Shown here: positions 1-5,406 of the stretch, in pieces
Numbering within the stretch: the first letter of the stretch is position 1
Layout: the number at the start of each line of letters is the position of its first letter
From: DAOUGC01 sp034429695
Lineage (GTDB): Bacteria; Chloroflexota; Anaerolineae; Anaerolineales; Anaerolineaceae
Reading direction: 5' to 3'
Assembly: GCA_034429695.1 (NCBI GenBank)
Contig: DAOUGC010000273.1
Coordinates: 1 to 5,406, forward strand
Length of the DNA: 5,406 nucleotides
Notes under the pieces: model-generated
Told to the model about the DNA's origin: nothing
The model's input: only the letters and a program-made list of their open reading frames with translations
The model's database searches: none
Translations under genes and position numbers: made by a program

Positions 1-276
1 GCCCCTGTGGATGAGCCGCAAGCGGTGGAAGAACAAACCCCGGCTTCCCAAGCGGAAACCGAAAGTACACCGGCAGTTGAGAGCACCCCGGCGGTTGAAA
101 GTACACCGGCGGCAGAAACTCCCCCTGTTGAGGAACCGGCTCCACCTGCCGACCCCCCGGCGGTGGATGAAGCTCCGCCCACCCTGCCCGCCGAACTGGA
201 TGAAGCCGGGTTGACCCTGGAAACCCCCGCCGGCGAGCCGCTGGCTCTGGCGGAACAGCAGTCGGCTGAGGCCATT
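1..276 (+). other. Pro/Ala/Glu-rich acidic linker of the beta-helix protein
   Basis: Residues 1-92 consist mostly of Pro, Ala, Glu, Val and Thr, with motifs such as VEEPAPPADPP and PAELDEAG. There are almost no aromatic residues and no cysteines. This is typical of a flexible, extended spacer that holds an exported domain away from the membrane or wall. An export signal or anchor would be expected further upstream, outside the window. The linker ends where ordered sequence begins, at about residue 93 (PDPYIVVGSTKYYYLW). It is the most GC-rich part of the gene. Confidence 0.75.
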
Positions 277-3200
277 GCCAACCCCGACCCTTACATCGTG
301 GTCGGCAGCACCAAATACTACTACCTGTGGGATTGCACCGGGGTTGCCAACTGCACCCCCGTTCCTGCCGGAACCAACCCCATTCAGGCAGCCATCGACG
401 CCATTGCCAATGGCGACCGGCCCATGCCAACTGACCGCGCCATCCACGTTAAAGACGGCGAATTTTATTCCGATAATCCGCTCACCATCGATGCGGTGAC
501 CCATGCCAGCCTGCGCCAGCTTTCCGCACTGCTCGGTGACGGCTCCAGTCTGTCCAAAATCGGCGACAGCCTGACCGTGAGCGGCGTGACCAACGGCTTC
601 AAGCTGCAGGGGTTCACCTTCTATGACCACGCTGGTGTCACCTTTTCGGGCACCACCGGCGCCATCACCGTGCAGGATGTAATCATTAACACGGCCACTG
701 GCATCGGTCTGCAGATTGGTTCCTCAGGCGGCCCCCATAACGGCGCCGTGACGCTAAAAAACGTCCAGGTGGGAAGCTCAACCAGTGACGGCATTAAGGT
801 GTTTTCCACCGGAGCGGTCACCCTCGATAATGTCAGCATGATCGGGAATTACGGCTGGGGCGCCGATATCAACACGAGTGCGCCCATCACCATCATCAAC
901 TCCGCTGCCATTGGCAACGGACCTGCGGGTGGCGGTGTCAACGCAGTTACCACCGGGTCGATCACGATCAACGGACTGGCAGCCAATGATAACCGGCCGG
1001 TGGGCGCACTGCTGACCGCCAACGGGCCCATCACCCTGCGCAACAGCGTGTTTTCTGGAAATTCAACCACACTGGAAGACGCTATTTTCGCGCTGGGAAT
1101 ATCCAAAATGACCAGCAGCGGCTCCGTGGTGCTGGACAATGTCATCCTAAAAGACAACAAATCCAACGGGGTCCTTCTTGCCGCCAACCCCGGCGTGACC
1201 TTCCCACTGACCGTCACCAATTTTGAGGCGATCAACACCGCCGGTGTGGCCATGTGGCTGCGCAATGATGCCGCCGAAGCCCCCAACGGGCCGATCAGCA
1301 ACCTGACCATCACCAATGCCACCCTGCGCGACAACGGCACAGGCATTGTGGCGGTGGTGAGGGGCAACACATCCATCAACGGGTTGAGGGTCACCGGCAG
1401 CACAACCGGCGGCGGTCTGCTGCTGGAAACCTGCCTGGTGGGTTCTTCCGGCTGCACCACCGGCGGCACGGTCACCATTCGCGACGGCGTTTTTGACGGT
1501 AATCACCACCACGGATTGGAGGTTAACGCGCGCGGCGTGGTGACGCTGACCCATGTCACGGCCTCCAACAACTCTGGCTACGGCATCGGCGTCTTCAACA
1601 ATTTCACCGGCTCCACCGCCGGGGTCACCATCACCAACCCGGCCAGCGTGCACGGCAATGATTCCAACGTCGCATACGGTGTGATCGTGATGAGCCACGG
1701 CGCGATTAAACTGACCAACGTCTTTGGCTCAAGCAATGGCTCAGACGGCATTCATCTGGTCAACTCGGCCAGCCCGGCGCGCCCCACGGTTACCCTGACC
1801 AACTCGTCCAGCAGCCAGATCCATAAAGGCAACTCTGGCGGCGGTTTGTTTGTGAGGTCAAAGGGCGCTGTCACACTCGCAAACATCTATGTCCACAACT
1901 CAGGGGTTGATAACATCACCATTGAAGGCATGTGGGATGGTGCCGTTTCCCCGGTGAGCATCACCAATTTTTCAAGCACCCACGCCGGCCAGTATGGTTT
2001 ATATGTAAAGAATTACGGCACGGTGACGCTGAAAAACGGGAACGTTTCAGATTCGACAGGCCCCAATATCACCATCACCAATGTTGACGCCACCCATCGA
2101 ACCCCCTGGGCAGTCACGTTGATCACCATTACCGCTGACAACAGCGATAATGGTGACGGGATCAACATCGAAGCAGCCGGTAAAGTGACGCTCACCAACG
2201 TCAACGCCAGCAATAACTCATCAACCGGCATCCTTATCATCAATGCACTCGATTCGCGCCAACCCGTGCTTGTAACTGCAAAGGGGAGCAGTGGCAATGT
2301 TTCCGGTAATGGCGATTACGGCATATGGATCGAATCCCACGGCGCCATCACCGTCGACAACTATGGTATCAATAATAATGATTACACCGGGTTGTGGCTT
2401 TCAAACCAGGACGCCGCCGTTCCCGCCCCCATCACACTATCCCGCCTGATCCTGAATAATAACGATGGTGATGGCATTTACGCCAGAAGCCTGGGCAATA
2501 TCATCATCAATGGTTTTCAGGTGATCGATAATGACGAGGATGGAATATACCTGGAGAATTGCAATGATGGTGCGACTGGCTGCACGGGTATCGGTTTTGT
2601 CACCCTTGGCGTTTACAGGGGCTGGCAAAACATCTCATCTGAAAACGGTGACCAAGGAATTCAGATAATTTCGGCACGGGCAATCACCATCAACATTCAC
2701 AGCGCGAGCGAAAATGACGATGGTCTCAGACTCACCTCCGGATTGGGCAATGTCACCATCAACGGTCTGGGCACAGCCACCATCAATGAAAACGATGATG
2801 ACGGTATTACCATTGATTGCCCGGGAGCGGTCGTCATTCGCAATCTGTCCGTCCTGAATAACGAGGGTACTGGCATCGAGGTGGATAATTCCGATGCCGC
2901 CACACCGCAGCCAGTCACCATTACCAATGTGAATGCCAGCCATAATTTGGAAGGCGGTATTGAGGTCTACTCACATGGTTCCGTCACCCTCACCGATGTC
3001 ATTACAAGCGATAATTCCGAAATTTACGGATATCTGTACTCGAATTATTCGCTGGTGGATGCCGTGTCAGCGGGGGGCACCGATGCGTACGAAATCGTGG
3101 TCGATACTGAAGCTGACCATGTCTTCCGCATGAAAACGAGCGGAACCCCTCTAAAGGTTCGCCTGCTCGACGTTTCCGGTAACCTGATCATGGAAGATAC

Positions 3201-4950
3201 CGGTCTCTCCGTCACCCTTACCGCCACCGGCCTGGCTGTGGGCGGCTATTACACCATTGAAGTCACCGGCAGCCTCGACAGTAACGCCTACATGCTCGGC
3301 ATGAACGATGCTGACTTCTTGAACCTGGGAGAGAAATCTGGTTCGTACGGCATCTTTGTGGATAACTGCGACGAAGACACGGTGAATCAGATTTGCCGGG
3401 GCAAGGGCAATGTCACCATCACCAACCGTGTGATGCAAAATTACACCGCCAACGGCAACACTGCCATCAACATTAAAGCCTCCGGCGCCGTGATCGTTAA
3501 GAACGTCAACACCGGCAACAGCTACAAAGGCATCTTCGTTGACAATCAGTTTGGCGTCAGCGGCGTCACCTTCACCAACGTCAATGGCTCAGGCAATCTC
3601 GGCAATGGTGTACAGGCGGTGACCAAAGGCAAAAGCTCCTTCACCAATATTCAAGCCAACGATAACATGGGCGACGGCCTGCAACTGGGCATATTCATCA
3701 ACGCTCCGCTGCCCATCACCAATGTAACCGCTTCATCCAATGGGAAACACGGATTGAACATCGGTGCGCTGGGCGTGATCACCCTCAAGGAGATCAAAGC
3801 CAACCTCAACGCCTGGAATGGCGCTTACCTCAACAATCGCCAGGTGGGGTTAATCCCCAATCCAGCCTTCAACGGTGTCACCCTGCTGGGTGTGAACAAT
3901 CAGTTCAATGAAAATGCCGAAACCGCCACCAGCGGTGCTGGTCTGCAGATCATCACCAACGGCGCGATCACGCTCAACAACCTGGATGCCAACTTTAATT
4001 ATGGCGCCGGTTTAAGCCTGACCAACAACTGCACCGGCTGCAACGGCAGGATCACCATCACCAATACCTCCAACAAGGGTGACCTGTACGATAACCAGAG
4101 GGGCATGACCATCGAGACCAACGGCGCGGTGACCATCAAAAACCTGTTCGCTGTTGCCAACGACCTGGAATCCACCATCACCACTCTCAGCCCATTGACC
4201 TATGTGGAAGCGCCGGTGAGCATCACCGATTCCAGTTTCAGCTACACCAGCGGCACTATGCAAAACGGCCTGGTGATCATCGCTGACGGAGCCGTCACCC
4301 TGCAACGCGTCGGGGCGCGTAACAACACGTTGAATGGGCTGTACATCCGCAATAGCGATAACCTGAGAGCGCCGATCAAGCTCACCCAGGTAAACGCGGA
4401 TGACAACGAAAAACACGGCATCCTGGTGGAGAGCCAGGGGGTGGTGGTGTTGAACGGCATTTCCGCCAATAACAATGCTGAGGACGGCGTGAATGTTCAC
4501 AACAACATCAACAACTCGGTGGTCCCCATCCAGGTGCTGGGCAGCGCCGGCGCCAACGTCTTCAACGGCAATGGCGGCAACGGCATCCTGCTGGAAGCCG
4601 ACGGTGATGTGACCATGGAGAGCATCGTCGCCAACGATAACGGAGCCAACGGCATCCATGCCGTCAGCACTTTCTACCTGGTTGGGTTGTTTGGCGCACA
4701 GACCAACAGCAACACCCTTGACGGCGCCCACCTGGGTGGATACGTACTGGTGGGCGGGCTGACCAGTCAGCTCAACGGCAGGGACGGCATGGCCACCATC
4801 ACCCAGGGCACTCCCGTTTACGTGTACTCCAGCGTAATCGGCGGCAATACCCGTTACGGTCTCATGTTCGACAAACCTAGCTGGTACGATTATTCTGAAG
4901 ACAACATGATTTTCGGCAACGTGGCTGGCAACATTTACATCACCCACTAA
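1..4950 (+). CDS. Giant right-handed parallel beta-helix repeat protein, probably secreted or surface-exposed (5' partial)
   Basis: The frame is open from the first base and ends at TAA 4948-4950, giving 1649 visible residues (residue 1 is codon 1-3). A GTG at 7 is in frame, but it lies inside low-complexity linker with no convincing ribosome site, so the real start and any signal peptide are probably upstream. Residues 1-92 are a Pro/Ala/Glu-rich linker. Residues 125-165 carry the entry pattern of pectate-lyase-like folds (NPIQAAIDAI, then DRAIHVKDGEFYSDNPLTI). From about residue 190 to 1560 some 45 coils follow the theme G-A-(V/I)-T-(L/I)-x-N-(V/L)...N-N...D-G-I. A PPC-like domain interrupts them near 1021-1102. 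No transmembrane segment, LPXTG motif or other C-terminal anchor is seen. Family knowledge: such helices are adhesins, surface-layer components or polysaccharide-active proteins. No catalytic residues can be assigned, so the function is unknown. The fold is a confident call; surface location is inferred. Confidence 0.85.
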   Translation, partial: APVDEPQAVEEQTPASQAETESTPAVESTPAVESTPAAETPPVEEPAPPADPPAVDEAPPTLPAELDEAGLTLETPAGEPLALAEQQSAEAIANPDPYIVVGSTKYYYLWDCTGVANCTPVPAGTNPIQAAIDAIANGDRPMPTDRAIHVKDGEFYSDNPLTIDAVTHASLRQLSALLGDGSSLSKIGDSLTVSGVTNGFKLQGFTFYDHAGVTFSGTTGAITVQDVIINTATGIGLQIGSSGGPHNGAVTLKNVQVGSSTSDGIKVFSTGAVTLDNVSMIGNYGWGADINTSAPITIINSAAIGNGPAGGGVNAVTTGSITINGLAANDNRPVGALLTANGPITLRNSVFSGNSTTLEDAIFALGISKMTSSGSVVLDNVILKDNKSNGVLLAANPGVTFPLTVTNFEAINTAGVAMWLRNDAAEAPNGPISNLTITNATLRDNGTGIVAVVRGNTSINGLRVTGSTTGGGLLLETCLVGSSGCTTGGTVTIRDGVFDGNHHHGLEVNARGVVTLTHVTASNNSGYGIGVFNNFTGSTAGVTITNPASVHGNDSNVAYGVIVMSHGAIKLTNVFGSSNGSDGIHLVNSASPARPTVTLTNSSSSQIHKGNSGGGLFVRSKGAVTLANIYVHNSGVDNITIEGMWDGAVSPVSITNFSSTHAGQYGLYVKNYGTVTLKNGNVSDSTGPNITITNVDATHRTPWAVTLITITADNSDNGDGINIEAAGKVTLTNVNASNNSSTGILIINALDSRQPVLVTAKGSSGNVSGNGDYGIWIESHGAITVDNYGINNNDYTGLWLSNQDAAVPAPITLSRLILNNNDGDGIYARSLGNIIINGFQVIDNDEDGIYLENCNDGATGCTGIGFVTLGVYRGWQNISSENGDQGIQIISARAITINIHSASENDDGLRLTSGLGNVTINGLGTATINENDDDGITIDCPGAVVIRNLSVLNNEGTGIEVDNSDAATPQPVTITNVNASHNLEGGIEVYSHGSVTLTDVITSDNSEIYGYLYSNYSLVDAVSAGGTDAYEIVVDTEADHVFRMKTSGTPLKVRLLDVSGNLIMEDTGLSVTLTATGLAVGGYYTIEVTGSLDSNAYMLGMNDADFLNLGEKSGSYGIFVDNCDEDTVNQICRGKGNVTITNRVMQNYTANGNTAINIKASGAVIVKNVNTGNSYKGIFVDNQFGVSGVTFTNVNGSGNLGNGVQAVTKGKSSFTNIQANDNMGDGLQLGIFINAPLPITNVTASSNGKHGLNIGALGVITLKEIKANLNAWNGAYLNNRQVGLIPNPAFNGVTLLGVNNQFNENAETATSGAGLQIITNGAITLNNLDANFNYGAGLSLTNNCTGCNGRITITNTSNKGDLYDNQRGMTIETNGAVTIKNLFAVANDLESTITTLSPLTYVEAPVSITDSSFSYTSGTMQNGLVIIADGAVTLQRVGARNNTLNGLYIRNSDNLRAPIKLTQVNADDNEKHGILVESQGVVVLNGISANNNAEDGVNVHNNINNSVVPIQVLGSAGANVFNGNGGNGILLEADGDVTMESIVANDNGANGIHAVSTFYLVGLFGAQTNSNTLDGAHLGGYVLVGGLTSQLNGRDGMATITQGTPVYVYSSVIGGNTRYGLMFDKPSWYDYSEDNMIFGNVAGNIYITH
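61..114 (+). repeat. 18-bp tandem repeat, three copies, coding ESTPAV/ESTPAV/ESTPAA
   Basis: Three consecutive 18-base units (61-78, 79-96, 97-114) encode the hexapeptides ESTPAV, ESTPAV and ESTPAA. Units 1 and 2 differ at four positions, all synonymous. Units 1 and 3 differ at three positions. The unit keeps the reading frame, so gain or loss of copies would change linker length without breaking the protein. The divergence between units suggests the array is not freshly expanded. Confidence 0.85.
373..4947 (+). repeat. Degenerate beta-helix coil repeats, about 45-49 coils, arranged as alternating pairs
   Basis: Reading the protein by eye, I find about 46 matches to the strand motif GA(V/I)T(L/I)xN(V/L) or its variant PVTITNV, plus a few weaker ones at the end. 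Coils tend to alternate. One type begins after a tight S-x-G-A turn (for example SHGSVTLTDV at residues 991-1000). The other begins after a longer loop that usually contains Ala-Pro or Gln-Pro (for example NSDAATPQPVTITNV at 963-977). In the clear stretch at residues 821-958 the acidic turns fall at about 821, 844, 881, 904, 930 and 953, so the short coils are about 23 residues and the others are longer. Turns are rich in Asn and Asp (ASNN, NDGDGI), consistent with the stacked Asn ladders known in parallel beta-helices. Copies are diverged at DNA level. Confidence 0.8.
3061..3306 (+). other. PPC-like beta-sandwich domain inserted between beta-helix blocks
   Basis: Residues 1021-1102 break the coil pattern completely. 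They read as a string of short strands: GGTDAYEIVVD, HVFRMKTSG, LKVRLLDVSGNLI, SVTLTATGL and GGYYTIEVTG, then SNAYMLGM. The order 'D-x-Y-x-(I/F)-x-V', 'L-x-(V/L)-x-L-x-D-x-x-G', 'G-x-Y-Y-x-(I/V)-x-V-x-G' and 'Y-x-L-x-(V/M)' is that of the bacterial pre-peptidase C-terminal (PPC) domain, and the length of about 80 residues fits. Family knowledge: PPC domains occur in secreted proteins and are often linked to secretion or substrate binding. The match is by eye, so another Ig-like or jelly-roll sandwich remains possible. Confidence 0.55.
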
Positions 4951-5070
4951 AAACACGGGCCTGTAAACAACCAAAACACCGCTCCGGCGCACGCCGGAGC
5001 AGTGTTTTGAATACCTGCAATCAGCCAAACGTTTCAAATGTCCGGCGCAGGGCAAGAATTAACCCGCCCG
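4951..5070. other. Convergent intergenic spacer
   Basis: These 120 bases separate the two stop codons. Apart from the hairpin at 4973-5008 I see no coding potential, promoter-like element or repeat. The plus-strand side is A-rich just after the stop (AAAAACACGGG). The part from 5009 to 5070 looks like plain untranslated sequence. Confidence 0.7.
4973..5008. terminator. Bidirectional rho-independent terminator between convergent genes
   Basis: A near-perfect inverted repeat pairs AAAACAC (4973-4979) with GTGTTTT (5002-5008) and GCTCCGGC (4981-4988) with GCCGGAGC (4993-5000). There is one C/A mismatch (4980/5001) and a four-base loop, GCAC. The GC-rich core is flanked by an A tract on one side and a T tract on the other, so each strand reads a hairpin followed by a U run. 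The T run is short and broken, so efficiency may be moderate. The hairpin begins 23 bases after the stop of the beta-helix gene and ends 62 bases beyond the stop of the minus-strand gene. It is well placed to end both transcripts. Confidence 0.85.
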
Positions 5071-5406
5071 CTACGGCTTCTCCATCCCCTTGTTGATCTC
5101 ACTGGCCATGGCAAATACATACTGAGGGTTTGCCACCCCGCTCAGCACCACCGTCATCTGGCTGGCGCTGTCCATCACCACCAGGTCGTAGCTGTAGGTC
5201 AGGTTGACCCGGGTGCGCCCCGCCCCACTGCGCGACGTGCTCACGCGCTTTTTCCAATCAACGCTCACCACCTGCGCGAGCGGCAGGTCCAGCTTTTGCG
5301 CACCGGGCATGGGCAGCGGCGCATGCCGCGCGCTCAGCCGCTGATTGGTGATGTCAAACGTGGTGCGGTTGATCATCAACGCCAGCCAGCGGTAGATCAG
5401 CACGAT
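5071..5406 (-). CDS. Uncharacterised small membrane-associated protein with a PH-like fold (5' partial)
   Basis: The minus-strand frame is open to the window edge and ends at TAG (complement of 5071-5073). It gives 111 visible residues plus stop, and the start lies beyond 5406. The GTG at 5401-5403 could only be a start by coincidence, because the frame continues upstream of it. The first visible residues (IVLIYRWLALMI) look like the end of a transmembrane helix. They are followed by NRTTFDITNQRLSARHAPLPMPG, then strands around LDLPLAQVVSVDW, a basic loop (KKRVSTSRSGAGRTRV), NLTYSYDLVVMD, MTVVLSGV and a C-terminal helix (NPQYVFAMASEINKGM). This order of beta strands capped by a helix resembles bacterial PH-like domains, and I associate the 'RLxxRHAPLPxPG' pattern with uncharacterised proteins of Chloroflexota and cyanobacteria. 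No enzymatic motif is seen. It converges on the beta-helix gene and shares its terminator. The gene is certain to be coding; the fold is a guess. Confidence 0.75.
   Translation of the reverse strand: MVLIYRWLALMINRTTFDITNQRLSARHAPLPMPGAQKLDLPLAQVVSVDWKKRVSTSRSGAGRTRVNLTYSYDLVVMDSASQMTVVLSGVANPQYVFAMASEINKGMEKP

Noticed and set aside
7..9. GTG at 7 as the true start of the large gene
   Set aside because: The frame is open upstream of it (codons for Ala-Pro), it lies inside the low-complexity linker, and starting here would leave an exported-looking protein without a signal peptide. The gene is more likely cut by the window edge.
61..114. Possible CRISPR or regulatory direct repeats
   Set aside because: The units are contiguous with no spacers, keep the coding frame and encode a Pro-rich hexapeptide, so they are a linker microrepeat.
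849..1698. Two overlapping minus-strand open frames of 209 and 183 codons
   Set aside because: They overlap each other in different frames and lie wholly inside coil-coding sequence. Their products have no recognisable domain and only reflect the biased composition of the sense strand.
2455..2820. RTX-type calcium nonapeptide repeats
   Set aside because: The acidic turns are spaced by about 23 or more residues, not 9, and lack the GGxGxDxUx pattern. They belong to the beta-helix coils.
4950..4970. Second small inverted repeat around CACGGGCCTGT after the stop
   Set aside because: Only a few bases pair and there is no room for a loop, so it is not a credible hairpin next to the strong one at 4973-5008.
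4012..5055. Long minus-strand open frame of 347 codons opposite the 3' part of the beta-helix gene
   Set aside because: It reads through the terminator hairpin, its protein is a Val/His/Gly-rich jumble mirroring the coil repeats, and the plus strand has a clear family fold. It is an antisense shadow produced by the repetitive codons.

Overview
The window holds most of one very large gene on the plus strand, the end of a small gene on the minus strand, and between them a short convergent spacer with one strong hairpin. Both genes run off the window, so neither true start is visible. The large gene (1 to 4950) encodes at least 1649 residues of a repetitive protein that I read as a secreted or surface right-handed parallel beta-helix protein. 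It has a Pro/Ala/Glu-rich linker, an entry segment typical of pectate-lyase-like folds, and then about 45 to 49 coils built on a 'GAVTLxNVxxxNNxxDGIxV' theme. A non-repeat segment of about 82 residues near residues 1021 to 1102 looks like an inserted PPC-type beta-sandwich.

The organism is probably a bacterium of the Chloroflexota, most likely Anaerolineae. This is inferred from the style of the proteins: giant coil proteins with 'VTITNVNASNN' repeats, and a small 'RLSARHAPLPMPG' protein, both of which I associate with that group. Base composition is moderately high in GC and uneven along the gene (about 72% in one 60-base line of the linker, 45% in one line of the middle, 60% in one line near the end). 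There is no rRNA, tRNA or marker gene, so the assignment is tentative.

Layout: 1 to about 276, acidic proline-rich linker with an 18-bp tandem repeat; about 373 to 3000, first block of coils; about 3019 to 3345, interruption holding the PPC-like domain; about 3346 to 4680, second block of coils; about 4680 to 4950, degenerate terminal coils acting as the C-terminal cap; 4951 to 5070, intergenic spacer with a hairpin that can terminate both genes; 5071 to 5406, C-terminal part of a small, probably membrane-anchored protein of unknown function on the minus strand.

The genes converge and share only the terminator, so the window gives no reason to link their functions. I see no CRISPR array, mobile element, RNA gene or multi-gene defence or biosynthetic system. 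The points worth a second look are all inside the giant protein: the inserted domain, the cysteine-pair loops, the Asp-rich ladder, and the codon-use shift in the middle.
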